A stretch of 64,000 nt of DNA from Casuarius casuarius (GCA_003342895.1 PTFA01000012.1:6374937-6438936); one strand, 5' to 3'. Shown: positions 36,101 to 48,827, numbered from the stretch's first letter. Notes: generated by a model from the letters alone, not told the origin. A program made the numbers and translations.

Positions 36101-38729
36101 ATTAAAATAGCCCTTCAGTGTTCCTGATTTCCTTGAAGAGCAGTGGAAAGAAGCATAAAACTTCACAGATTGCTCTTAAACTTCGAATGTCATTATTTTG
36201 ACTTCGGCATACCATCAGGAAGGCTGTAAAAAAAAATGAGACACCTGATTTTGGAGGATTGGTATTTCCATTGCTCTTAAATAAGAATCAGCTCTCAACA
36301 AGAGGTGAGCCTTGAGNTGAACTACCTCACTGCAGGGAGTTTGCAACACCCGAGCCAGTGGGCTGTGGGTAGGTGTGATTTGCGACAGCCTGAGCAGACA
36401 GAAGTTCGCTTTGCTGAATGCAGTTTTGCAGAGGTGTTACCCGTAGCCAGCTGTGGGGAGAATGAACCTGTGCGCGGTGGCCCTGTCCAGCCTCAAAGTG
36501 ATTGCTGGATTTAAGAGAATGAGATGTTGCTTCCTCTATATGAACATCACTGATACTACAATATTATACTCCTTTTTTCCTTATAATCAGAGTACTTTTG
36601 TTTCTCTAATTTTTAGCTGTTCTGGATTCATCAAAAATACCTGACAGTAATTATATTGTAGGACAGCAATTACACTGATGAAATGTTTGTCTTATTATGT
36701 TTCCTTTTTTGTGGGGAAGAGGAAGAAAAGGGAGAAATAGTAAGGATATAATATAAAATTATTTGCCATTCAGTAGCAGAACTGATGTATGCAACAGCCT
36801 TTTCATGCCCACATTGATCTTTTTAGCTTGCTTGTATTAATGACTAATGCAGCTGGCTACTTTCTGCAGTTGTACATACAAATAAAAATGTTGTTTGATA
36901 TCTGCTCAGTACCAGCAGTATAAAACTAAGGCTAAGCAATCGTATATAAATGGACCTGTATTTTTGCAGTCACTACTCGAGTTCATGAGCATGGTTTCAT
37001 GAGAATCTTCTTTCAAAAACAAGTTGCCATNATGAATGGAGAGGGAAAAACCTGAGTAAACAGGAATATTTTCGTCTTACTCTCTTTCATTAAAAATTGC
37101 AGGCTGAAAATGTCTGCAGATAACTGCCAAACTGAGCTAAATGACCATTTGCAGCTGTAATTTAAACCAGCAATCAGAACCTTTAATTTATGCAGTCAGT
37201 CTTGATGATGTTTCACATCTGAGTTTTTAAATTATTTCCTCAGAAAGAGATTCATTCTCACTGGCTGATAGAACAATTACAAGGTTTGTTTGCTTATTTA
37301 CAGCTAAATATAGTTTCTGCAGTAGATGCATCTTTGCCTCTCAGGAGCAGTGTTACAACTATATGCATTTATTTCAGTAATTATAGACTAGCATATTCAA
37401 ATTCTAAATTTAAATTTTCTTATGTTAGATGTTTATTCACTAGGTAATTAACGTTTCTTTCATCATTTGGCTAGAAAATGAAATTCAGTTTAAAGCACTT
37501 TTGCCAACAGCAAAGAAAAAAGTCATGCACGCTATGGCATGTTTAAATTTAAAAGACATAACGTGATCTGTTATTCTATGTTTATAAAGTTTGACTTCAG
37601 NAGTTAACTAGAGGTAATTCCTTTAATACTGTATAGCGAACAAAGGTTTATTTGTGATTACTTGCATTTACAAGGATGTCTCTGTTTTGTTTTTCATACC
37701 TCCTTATTCCCTTGTCATTTAAGATGTTTTGAGTGGCAACTCCTTATCTCTTGAACCAAGGTTAGATAAAATTTTCTGTTCACAGAAGTGGTCCTGTGTT
37801 TGAGAAACATTTAGATTTAATGACCCTAGGTAGCCTCTGCTCTGGAAGACAGACCCAGTGCTCACAGCATGTGGCTCATGTCACAGTGCTAGGCATCAAT
37901 GTCCTGTGCTATGTATGCGGTGCTNATAATATTTTAGTTAACATATGGCACCATCCATTCTTTTTGTTGAAAATGTCAACTTCTTGAGTCAGTAATTATA
38001 ATTTGGAACTGTTTTCAAAATGCCCAATTTGGGGCATGTGATGTTTCACTCATTAAACCTGAGTTTGTGTGTTGAGATGATTGTTCACATATAAGTTTCA
38101 GCTTAGTCTTTCAGCAGCTGCATGTGTTCTTACCTTCAATTTTAAGTTGCCTTATACACAACTTCGTTTTTACTGGTTAAGCAAACCGAAGGAAGCTGGT
38201 GGCTGTGATGTTCCTTTAAGTACACCTTAAAATTACAGTTAAATGAACCCTGGAGTACTATGGATTCGTCATGCTCAGTACCATTCCTCTCCCTCGCCTT
38301 CCTGGTGCTTAGGTTAGGCTCATCGGGTAAGAAGAATCCTATTCATATATTAACAAAAATGCTGCTAGCTCTTAGGAGACATTGTGTCGCTGGGGTGAGG
38401 TTTCACTGTAGAGGAAGTCAGCTGCAGTTTCGGCCCAGGGTCTTTGTTCCAAACTCGGCATGAACTGTAGGGCAGGAACGCCNGGGCAGAAGAGAGGAGC
38501 TTCCCTCTTCCCCTTGCTGCAGAGCCAGCCCCGCACTTGCCCAATGCCCGTGTCATGGAAGCAGGAGGCCGCTAGAGATTCTTCCACCCTGGGGTGGGAG
38601 AAAAGCATTGCTGTGCGTTTGTAACCAGCTACCCAAATTCCCTGCACATGCATCCTCTTTAGACTGTTTGGACACTCTTTACACCACAAGTGCTGTCCAG
38701 TAGTCAGATACTTGCTCGAAGGAGTTAAG

Positions 38730-38840
38730 GGCTGGGATCCTGCAAACTCTTATGCTTTATATAACTTGCAGGAGTAGTTGAATAGAAATAAATAATGCTG
38801 CTTGCAGAAGGAAAATTGCACAAATGTTGGCGCATTTGGA
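38730..38840 (+). mobile_element. ancient palindromic amniote repeat fragment
   Basis: GGGATCCTGCAAACTCTTATG (38734-38754), then GGAGTAGTTGAATAGAAATA (38771-38790), then GCTGCTTGCAG (38797-38807), follow in order a repeat known from bird and turtle intergenic DNA. That repeat runs GATCCTGCAAA..., then GAGTAGTCCCATTGAAATCAATGG..., and ends in the reverse complement of its start. The right-hand palindromic end is eroded or missing here. It has no coding capacity. I recognise the pattern but do not assign a family name. Confidence 0.55.
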
Positions 38841-40610
38841 GAATGGAACCCTAATTTTGCATTATAAATCTAAAATTTTTTCCCCTGCAATGTGGTATTG
38901 CTTAGCAACTTAGATTGTCTGGTTTTAGTCCTTTAGTTATCTTTATGTTATTTCAGCTCTGTACTACTTCCGCTGAAACTTGTACCATTTGCTGTGCAAG
39001 TGATCTAGGCTTTTCACTGAAGAAATGAATTACTGATGTAAATATGTCATACGTATGTTTTCTGAGTTCTGTAGAGGACAGTGCTGTCATGAGTATTTAG
39101 AAATACAGTGGTAGGGTTAATTAAAAAGTACACAGCACTGACTACTACAAAATGAGCATTTGTGGAAAGATTTACTGTCAGTATTTGAAGTTCAAAAAAA
39201 TTACTTTGTATATGGAGCACAAATTTCACGATGAGGAAACAAGATAATGTGAGATGATATGCTGTTTGAATTATATTATTTCTTCCATTGAATTTAGGGG
39301 ACATGCGAAATANGCACAAATGGCAGAAAAACTGAATGAATTAAGAAACATGCAGCTTAATAGCTAGTCAATATATATATTGTGCAAGTTTGAATTAATC
39401 GGTAGCTTTTGCATAACTTCAGGCACAAGGAGGCCTTTAGCAGGAAGACCTCTAACTCCTAAGTGATGTTAGCAGAGGAGGTAGGAAGAAGGGAAAGCTC
39501 TCAGTTGCTGCAGTTCTCCTTGATCAAATACAGGAGCTGTCCGGAGATCTGACGTGTATTCCACAGCTATGTTTGCATAATTACCAACTGATTTTGTGCA
39601 CTATGACATGATTTTTTCCTGATTCCAAAACCTTTGGGGATTCTAGTACAAAAATGTCTCCAGGACCAGGCTACGTTTTGGCTAACGATGAAAAAGCTGA
39701 AGCCACAAAAGTTCTGGGGTTTTCCATTCGTGTCACTGGTGCTCAAGAATCAATATTTCTGAATACCTCCAAGTGTGGATGTTCTTCGGGTATACCTGTA
39801 ACATGCACCGGTGTCTACTACAGAGCTGCCTGAGCACACTGTCTGTTCTAGTTTGGGAATGGAAGGCATTCACTGCCCGGCACAACCTTCAGTGAATAAT
39901 ATCTGCTAAGAAGATATACCTTACAGCATTGGAACAAATCTTTTCATTTTCTTGTTAAAACTTAATGTGCATTGTTAAATTAATAGACAGAAGGTATTTA
40001 AGGGAGTTAATTAGTAATAGCTTTTTATTTAAAACTTCCACCATATCTTAATTTGCAAGCTGACACAAGTCTTTAAATACAATGGCAGTGGGAAAACCAG
40101 TTTATATTCCATGTTCATAGGCATGAGTAGGAGATGATGTCATTTGATGGAAGCTAAGTGACAATTTTTAGCTTTCAAACAGTAAGGGGCCTCCATTAGG
40201 AGAAATGGGAAATATATTTTTCAATTTTAGGATTAACTTCAAATTTTTGATGGATCCCAAATCAAGCATAATGGTGACAATATGACTGTAAAATAGAACA
40301 GCTTCTGTATTGCTTTAATATGCATGCAGTTTCTTTAGGAATAATATTCCTAAATGTTATTTTAGGATATTACTTGTTTAATATGACAGAACTAAAATTT
40401 CTGGGTTTGCTTGTTTTTACAGGTTGAGTGAAAACAAAGTAAGGATATAAAGACATATCTGGAGGCTGAATTTTAAACTTCCATGTTCTGGTTTGTGTTT
40501 TTCCTTAACTTCTACTTAAATGAAAGGAAGAAGTTGTGTGAAACTGTTTGAAGCTCTCCAAATATGATTTTGATTTGGTAAAAAGCTTGTCTAAGCCTCA
40601 GGGAATGAAA

Positions 40611-40614
<4 letters not shown>
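38841..40614. other. AT-rich non-coding sequence, no gene seen
   Basis: The longest frame is 90 codons (39047-39319, minus), which reads through an N-containing codon. No repeat or exon is recognised. Confidence 0.6.

Positions 40615-40665
<51 letters not shown>
40615..40665 (-). repeat. uninterrupted poly(T), 51 bases
   Basis: Fifty-one consecutive T with no interruption, by far the longest homopolymer in the window. Read on the minus strand it is a 51-base poly(A). It could be the tail of a recent retrocopy whose body would lie to the right, at about 40666 onward, but I recognise no gene there. Assembly of such a run is also error-prone. Confidence 0.9.
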
Positions 40666-40668
<3 letters not shown>

Positions 40669-41139
40669 CACTTTTCAGTCATGAAAGCAGTAGGTCAATT
40701 TTTTTTTTCCTCTTGAAATGTTAGCCTTCTAGAGTAGAAGTTAAAGCCTGCAGTTTAGTTTTCTCAAAAGCAATCGGGATGTAAAACTGCAGACAAGTGT
40801 CTTAAATGGTCAGAAATTCTTAATATGCGATCTCTTGAAGTCAAACATTTCTGTCTTTTTAGTATCGTTTTAAGCAAAACTTCCCTTCTGGAAGGAGAAA
40901 ACCGTAATGCTTTTTGTATGTACATCACAGAAAAACATTGCCTAGACGTGCTGTTTTATATAACTTCCATTATGAGAATCTCTCTATGACGTGTAGCTTC
41001 CCCGTGTTACCACCCTCGGTAAGGACCTGCTTTGTTCTCTGGAGGTAGCATAGGTTCTGATGGTGGGACCCGGAGGAGAGATCCTTGTCTTGCACGAGGA
41101 TACACAAGGTAGCAGGAGCTGTGAAAACCTGTGACCAGC
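40666..41139. other. unassigned non-coding sequence
   Basis: If the preceding poly(T) is a retrocopy tail, the insert body should begin here on the minus strand. No recognisable 3-prime UTR or coding sequence is seen. A second, interrupted T run lies at 40700-40709. Confidence 0.5.
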
Positions 41140-41590
41140 TAATGGATGCGGCGGCTACTGTCGCTATGACTCCAAATGGAACAGAATATGCTGCTGGCAA
41201 AAAAAGCAGAATGTTTTGAGAGCGCGGAGAGGCCTCGAGTTTCAGCTCGGTGAGGGTGGTGGGTTTGCCCTTGCAGAGAACAATGCAGGCAGTGGGGCCT
41301 CATCACGACCCTGCTTCCTTTTGTGTAGAGCTGGCCCTGTGGGTGCACGTTTCTGTTACGGGCTGATGCAGTTGTGAAAGCCAGAGACAAAAAGAAAGCC
41401 AGTCTTGGCCGCTGCTCCTTGAACGCTCACGTTCATGTGCCCCACGTTTGCAGAGGATCGATGGTGGCTTTGAGCTCTGCAGGGGTCAATGGGGGCTTCA
41501 GTGTGGGGCTGGAGCTCGGCCTGAAATGCCGGCTGCCGTGACGCCCTCGCGAGAGAAACCGGAAAGGGGGAAACGGGAGAAGNGAGTTGG
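41140..41590. promoter_or_regulatory. CpG-rich patch, candidate CpG island
   Basis: About 25 CpG in 450 bp by hand count, at roughly 55-57% GC, giving an observed/expected ratio near 0.7. The densest part is 41510-41580, which includes CTCGCGAG, a perfect palindrome. Open frames cover it on minus (159 codons at 41356-41835), but the translation is not recognisable. No TATA box, start codon or exon can be assigned. Confidence 0.4.
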
Positions 41591-44500
41591 ATGCAGAGCA
41601 GATGATGTCTCTTAAAATGCTGTGGTATGCTTTTGTTTAACCTATAATTAATAGCTTTTTGTGTCGCTGCACTCCTTGTGATGCTAAAATGCCCACTATT
41701 AGAGTGCTTAGGGAGGAGAACGATCCCACTGATCTTTGTTTCAATGCTGACAGTGTACAATTCGTATTGGTTTTTAGACGTGTAAATAAATAAATCCTTG
41801 AGGAGGGTCCTAAATGTGGAAATCTGCAATAACATCTATGTACTAGGACAGACAGTTTGTCTAGGTTATCATATAATTTAATTGGGAACAATTTTGCGCC
41901 TGCCAGCTGTGGCACTAATGACCAGTGACACCTATAATGCTCTTAGACAGTTACAATTATCTGGGGACTTGTAGTTCTTGCCGACTTACAGCTTTATAAG
42001 GCTAATTGCAGTCTGAACTTAAGAGTGTGGTGTGGTTAATTAGGTTTGCTTGAATAGGTTTTTAAAGAAAAATCTCAGAGAAAATGAATTTCTAAGTTAG
42101 GTTTTTTATTTGAAAAGCCAGAAGTGAGCGGCATTTACATGACAATGAGAACAATAACTTAGAAAACATTATATTCAGGCAGAGTCTATTTCATTTCAAT
42201 GCCTCTGATTTTTTTTTAACATCATTTTAAAGTTAAGAATAAAAAATCATATATAAGTACATAATAAAAATTAATTAAATTGCTCTGAAGATATTATTCA
42301 AAAGTCTTATTTGGCTCAAGAGAAAAGACTCTGAGGTTAACTTTCTATTTACACAGAGGTAATCTGCTTGTTCGTCATAACCCTGAAAAGCAAATAAGGA
42401 TTTTTTATCAGACTTTCTGTGTAATCATATTGAGATAATAGAGGAAACTAATACAGCATTCTCTGTGGAGAGCAAATTAAAATAGTGCTGAATCTAGCTG
42501 TTAATATGAGAATTTCGAGAATTTAAATGTTTATATGTAAAAGAAAAACTTTTTTTTGACCAACACAATGAAAACTTTCTTTGCAGTAAACATATAAAAG
42601 TATATGTATTTCCTTTAGGGAAATATTGTCACCTATTAAGCTAATTCAGAGGGAGGAAAAAATAATTTTTTGCCTACACACAACTCAAATAAAAAACAAG
42701 TGCTTTGCATTGTTTTAGCCATATTAGAACAAGAGTCCTTGCAGCTTTTTATTAAAACATCTACCTGTTAGACTACGTGACACAACAGAAGGAAGGGAAA
42801 AACTTTGTGTGGATTTGGCTGAGGAATGCTAAAATATTACTAGGCACATACCATGCTCCCTGTAAGCTGCTTTCCCAAAGAGCCTCATATCCCTTGGAGC
42901 GCTGAGGCTGTGTAGAACATGGCAGCTCTTTGGATCCAAAGCTGCTTTCACGCTTACCCGATGACACAGGCAATAAAGATAAAAAAGAGAAAAAGGGATA
43001 AAACTTCTTTCTATTTGACTGTCAGCAAATATGACGCCCTTGAAGTTATTTTTAAAAGACTGTCTCTGCTACTTATTGAGTAGCTCTATAATAAAAAAGA
43101 ACAAAATGATGAAGTCTATACCATAGGAAGTTAATTCTTTCCTAAAATAGGTTAAAGCATTTTTGATCACTTTCTATGTCAATTCTAAAGAATAAACTCA
43201 ATCTTTTGAGTTAAGTGATAAAACACAATCTGACAGGCAGTATATGAAACAGAAGAGTGGAAGAGAAAATGGTTTATGGCACTGGTAATGGGATACAAGG
43301 CTTTCACACTTAACCTTTGTGGCTCAAATCTGGATGAGGCNAAGATTAATAACTAAGATGCAAGATCATCTGACTTTTGCACAGTAGACAGTCTGAAATG
43401 GACAGTACCAGCATAGTTCCTTGTGCCAGCAATCTAGACTAATCCTTTTCTCAGAACTAACTATTCACAGAAGTCTCCTCACTTTTACAGTAATAAAATA
43501 CAGCCCAGACAAATGTTAGTTAACATTCCCAGAGGACTGGAGTCTGGGGAAGCCAAAGAGCCCAAGAGATGGGGCTGAGACCTTCAGGAGTTAGGTTCTC
43601 TGACCTGTCATCTTGAAGTGGAAAAAACGCTTTTTGGAGTGATGTTCTTTTATCCATAAAACATGGGTAGATTGGAGATAGTCCAACATCTTACTNGCAC
43701 CCAAGGGACCATGACTTTCCTGGAAGCTTAAAGATTTGCTGGCTCCAGTTTTGATGTCTGCAGTGCACATTTTGAAGGGACCTAATTTCAGAACTGAAAG
43801 AGGAGGAGTGAGAAACAGTTTGAAGCCTCAGTCTGAGGCTTCAATAGCATGTTGGCAAAAAGCGCATATAAAAAGCATAATGTTAAAAAGGACAAACGCT
43901 TCTGATGTTTGTTTAAAAAACGTGTTGTGTTGGGACACCCCTTGCACAAACCAAACGGGGTTGCTTTTCTGTAGTCTCTGGATGATCCCTCCAACCTTAG
44001 AGAAACTCAGTTCTGTGAAAGGTGCTCTTCTGGTGAGGTTCTGGGAGCTTCTCATAGCCCAGTCAGCATCTTCTAGAGGGGAACATTGTGTTAAAATGGA
44101 AACTCATAACGTTAATCTAAGCTGAGAAAGTACATAGCTACTCCTTTAGGGAAAACTTTTAAAAACATAATCATAAACCACTGCACCAGGGGGACTCTGT
44201 CACGTATCTATCTGGTGATGACTAAGGGAAAAATAATGCAGTCCATGATAAACCCATAGGATCATGATTGATTTTCTTTCTGTGTCAGTAGAGCAACTCC
44301 AGGGTCTTCATCCAGCTTCTTGTGTACATAACAGCTGCAGAATGTTTTCTTGAAAAAGTACTGTGCTAAACTTACTTCAACATGTTTTTCAAAACAAAAA
44401 GATAACAAATACAGTATATTGAGCATGAAAGGAATAATATAAAAAATAATCAAATTCCACTGTGGTCTGTAAAATCTCAGAACAAAAGAGGGATAAGAGA

Positions 44501-46251
44501 TATATTTTGCATTTGATCATGAGATTAAAGTTTCTCAGGAAAAAAAAAAAAAAAAGATTTTCTTCAATTGAGAACTCCACTGAGATGCTGCTTGCAGAGA
44601 GATAAATAGCTCCTAAATGCGATCAGGTAAACTATTATAAATTGCTTCAGGAACATAGTACGGATACAGAGAAACTTTACTCCAAGGCACCACAATACTG
44701 GTGCTGATTTGTGAGCTTCTCATTTTACCATCTACTTCTGGATCAAACNTCAGATTGGTTTATCCTGCATGAAATCCTCAATCTTTCATGTGCTTTCATT
44801 AAATCTATGCTGAACTAGTCTCCTTTAGTGTCCCAGAGCAGCATAGGCAATTTTCCAAAGATTCTTAATGGCTATTGCGAGAGTAGGAGTGAGATATTAT
44901 GAAAAGCCACAACTCCCAGAAAGCTCAAACAAAGTTACTATTCAATTCTGACATCGTGATTGAATAAGTCAATTTAGGAGTGCATGAGTATTTTTGGTAT
45001 CATCTATCCATCCTGCCTTGAGTTGTACTCTAGACTGAAGAAATCTGGAAAAAGGATAAGCAAAGGAAGATCGAAGCAGGGCATGAGAATGAGTCCAGTG
45101 GGTTGGATACAAGTAGTTGGATAGGAGATGCAGGTGTTTGGTCTCATCCATTTGTATCGCTTGTTGAAAAAGTGCTATACAAAGAGCTGCGCATATCTAT
45201 GCTAGGAAGGTAGTAAGGAAAAATTTGTGGTGTGTTTTCTGCATGCTAGTAAAAAGATTGCAAGATTTTTCTCATGTAGAAAAGCCATCAGTGAGAAAGA
45301 TTCTTCTGTAGGTCTTCCTCAACTGGGCACTNTCAAAGAGCAAAGAGTTATTTCTGAGGAGCTGAAAGATATGTTTTCTTTTAGTTCTATGCAGAATTTT
45401 TGTAGAGAAGTTACTTTTAATAGTTCATGCTCATGTTGAAAAATCCATGCAGCCCCAAACCTAGATCTCTGTGCGGTTCCTGACAGTACGTTCCTGTGAT
45501 ACATGCAGTAAAGGCTATCCAATAACAGATGGAAAGGTGGGGATTTATGATGGATGTACAGTGTGCCCTTCTGAACCCGCGGCATGTAAAGAACCAGCAG
45601 TGTTGTAGGAGTTTCCTATGCCTCTTCTGCTTGCCTTTAAAATACATTCACTGATTTTGAAGCGGGGTGAGGAAGGATTCAAAATGAGGAGTTTAGCATG
45701 TTTATTTGGCTATTTGCTTTGTAAACAATGTGAAGACAGTTTAATAGATCTTGGTTTCTCTACTTGGAGTTTACATTTGCCTATTTAATTTTCCCTAAAC
45801 CAAAACATTTTGGATGGATCGTTCAACATTCATTACCAGCCTTCCTACAACATTTGTATTTATGAAAGCATTGAACATAGAGAAACGATCAGCAGTCACT
45901 TAAACTGAGACTAGTTGATATTACCATTAACAGTGGAGGCAGAGAGCACCCCATTGATCTTTAGTAGTTAATCAGACCAGATTCCGCTGGCTGTAAGTGG
46001 TTGTTTCTTAATTTTATTTGACNTACATATTGTACTGCAAACCTTTGGTAGTCAAACTTCATTCCCGGTGATTTACCTAGTAGCTATGTTCAATGCTAGT
46101 ATGTTATTTTCTTGTAGAAGAAAATATACAGTAAATTTCCCTCTTAAAAAAAAAAATCAATAATGGATTAATTAAAATGTAGTGTGTCCAGGTTTTTTGG
46201 AAAAGATGACTTCAAGGTATGAGTTAAGAATTCTGTCAGGCCTCCTATTGA
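41591..46251. other. AT-rich non-coding sequence, no gene seen
   Basis: The longest frame is 129 codons at 43736-44125 (+), overlapped by two minus-strand frames, and it has no recognisable product. A 16-base A run lies at 44540-44555. A strong palindrome at 43820-43844 is listed separately. Confidence 0.6.
43820..43844. repeat. near-perfect palindrome, 12-bp arms with single central T
   Basis: TTGAAGCCTCAG (43820-43831) and its exact reverse complement (43833-43844) flank one T at 43832. Twelve perfectly paired bases with a one-base spacer are unlikely by chance at a given position, though a few may be expected over tens of kilobases. It could be a dimeric transcription-factor site or a cruciform-prone hotspot. 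Confidence 0.75.
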
Positions 46252-46284
46252 TTTTTTTTTTTTTTTTTGGGGGGTGGGGTGGGG
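46252..46284 (+). repeat. poly(T) followed by G-rich run
   Basis: Seventeen T are followed immediately by GGGGGGTGGGGTGGGG. There are three G runs of at least four, so a canonical four-run G-quadruplex needs the first run to be split or only two tetrads to form. Confidence 0.8.
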
Positions 46285-47961
46285 AAGAGTACCACCTAAC
46301 AAGAAAGATATAAAATTTAGTAATATATAAAAGTTTCCAGGCTACTTTTACTAAGTCTGTAATAAATCAATATTTCTCAATTTGCTCACCTTCAAAGCTC
46401 TTGCTGCAAAGGTCACACAAGACAGAAAAGGAGAAACTTCAATTTCTTAAAAAAACAAAGCATACTGTGTCAGATATATGAAAATAGTCATATCAGTAGT
46501 CAAATCAGTTCTTTAATATCCCCCAAAATATTTTAAAAGATATTTTCTTAATATCTATTATCCCTAAACATAAAATCTACCTGTTCTTCTTGCATATCTC
46601 CATTAATAACTGCTTCCATATTATTTGTATACTGCTTCATTTTGGTTTGTTACTAATTTTCCAGTTAGGGAAACACCTCAGTTCCGTTAAATGAAATCTG
46701 CAGAAGTTCACTGAGAGAATTGATATAATTTATATCAATATAGTTACCTCATTANATGTTAGTAGATTAACTAGTTGTCCATAAAGATAAATATCTCTAA
46801 ATACACTTGTCCTATTATCTCTTTGCTTTAGTCTGTATATGCTGTGATTGCTCTGATCTTATTTTTCTCTATATTCCCATTAAAAAAACCACAAGACTTA
46901 GCCNGTTATCTAATTTTCACTGGAAATGTTTTACATGCTCGTTGACTGTATCTATTTTCGTAATACCCCTTTGGGTTCTTTTCCCTCTTACATTTTTATT
47001 CTGTGTATACTTACTCCCTTTTCCCTCCTCCTGGCAGTCCCTCTGTACTTTAAACTCCTTACCAATGCCAGCTGCTCTTTCTGCTNGGACACTTGCTTCT
47101 TATCTGTATAGACCCTATCTCTCCTAAAGCAATTTCTAATTCTTCACTGCACCAAAATCCTATTCCATCTATGCCGCNCCTCAAGCGAAGTTTTCAGTCG
47201 TCTTATGTTTCACCACATCTGGGGCTGAAAAAGGCACAAACGATATCCCTAGTCCACATCTCAAGGCTCGCCTGTGTGAAACAGAGTTTGTGTGATGTTA
47301 CATAGGCGATCAGTCGTTCGTCTCCCAGGCACCTTCACTAGTCTTACAGAAAGCAGGTTGTAACAGCACTGCTGGCGGAAAAGAAATGTTGCCAGCACAC
47401 GAGGAATGAGTTGTCTCTTGAACTTTGCCTTCTAGATGCACTTTTTCTCTCTCTCTGTTGTTGCTGTTCGTTTAAGCAGTGTAAATGTTACAAACACATA
47501 CTGCATCCCTTCCATCAGAGGGAGAAATTGGAAGTACCCCAGAGGGGAAGTGCTGGCACACTGCAGTCCTTAGAGGTGACAAGCTTGCTATATGGAGACA
47601 ATTGGATAAGGAGGAAAGCCCTGCTTTGGATTGACAGCAACAAGTTACATATCCGTAAGTGACCTGAACTTCTTCTGCAGCCCCAGTAATAAATGAGCAT
47701 CACTTGGTAATCAGGCAAGAGCAGAAAACGCTGAGAAGCGCCTGTGGTGGCAGCTGAAGCAGGAGCTCTCTTGGCAGTGGAGAGGAAGGGGAGCGGGTGA
47801 GCAGCAGCGGTCCTGCTGGACGCTGCCGGGAAACCCCCTGTGCCCGTTCTTGAAGCACCTGCCAGCGCTGGCTCATCTCTCTTAGCCCAGATTTCACTTA
47901 ACCTGAAAAGCCAGGGAAGTCTCCTGTGCAACTTTAACTGAAAGACAGGTTATCCGTCTGG

Positions 47962-47991
47962 TCCAAGACCATCCAATCCTCTGGTCTTGGA
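47962..47991. repeat. hairpin, 10-bp arms
   Basis: TCCAAGACCA (47962-47971) pairs perfectly with TGGTCTTGGA (47982-47991) around a 10-base loop. The geometry is the same as the hairpin at 33102-33131, but the sequence is unrelated. Confidence 0.6.
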
Positions 47992-48827
47992 ATTGGTTAT
48001 TTTCTTCTAGAAAGTTATTCTTATTTTTAACTTGAAGATTTAGCCTTCTGAGCCTTAGCTGTCCGTTCTCCTTCCTCCTCCTGGTTTTTCTTTGTACTTC
48101 CCGTCTTCTCTAGCAATACTGCCTTCTTAAGAAGAACAGCTTATAAGTTGGAATTCTTATCACAAACTATCTATCATAAATGTGATCATCAGAAGCTTTT
48201 AAAGCTTTGATTTCAGCTGTGGACTTGAGAGTCTCTTGAAAAGAAAGCTGTTCATAGTATGTGAACTAAGAGTGGCCTGCAAGTTGTACAGAGAGCTACA
48301 TGTTTTTGGACTCCAAATGGAATCAAAACTTTGCTAGCAAGCTCNGAATTGCTAATATCATCTTTATTTTTTCCCCCAATTTTCAGTGANTTTTACTTCT
48401 CTGAGACTTTCACATCTTTTACATTTTCTGCCAAATTCTCTATTTACATATAATCATAGACAGTCTTCCATGGGCAGATCTTTGTAGAAAAATGTAATTT
48501 CTTATACACCTGTACCACCCCTGCACCTCTGCAAATCACAGGAAAGGAACATTACTAACTACTTTGTTCAAGTTTAAAGATGTATGAGTTACTCACAGGT
48601 AAATTAGGATGTTATCTCAAGTGGCCTAGGTTAGTTTGCTTCTGGGGGATGTGGGGGGAAAGGTGAAAGAAACTGGGATAATGACAGTGAAAGACACTGG
48701 GGCCCAGCTAGTGAGATTATTGCCTGTCACTGACAAATATCCAGTGCTGTACAGTTATGGAAGGAAAAGATAACCCTCTGCCCTCATTTTGGTACTGAGT
48801 AAGTTTTTGGNTTTTTTGTTGCTGTTG

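Larger units (their letters stand above)
30896..38729. other. AT-rich non-coding sequence, no gene seen
   Basis: Open frames reach only 123 codons (35257-35628, minus, overlapping a 95-codon frame on plus). Three short perfect hairpins are listed separately. Isolated N bases become frequent from here on. Two ATTTGCAT octamers lie at 34312 and 34385. A GC-richer, CpG-poor stretch lies at about 38430-38560. No exon or known repeat is recognised. Confidence 0.6.

Noticed and set aside
41356..41835. 159-codon open frame, minus strand
   Set aside because: It partly covers a CpG-rich patch, includes an ambiguous codon and has no recognisable domain. It overlaps another minus-strand frame of similar length.
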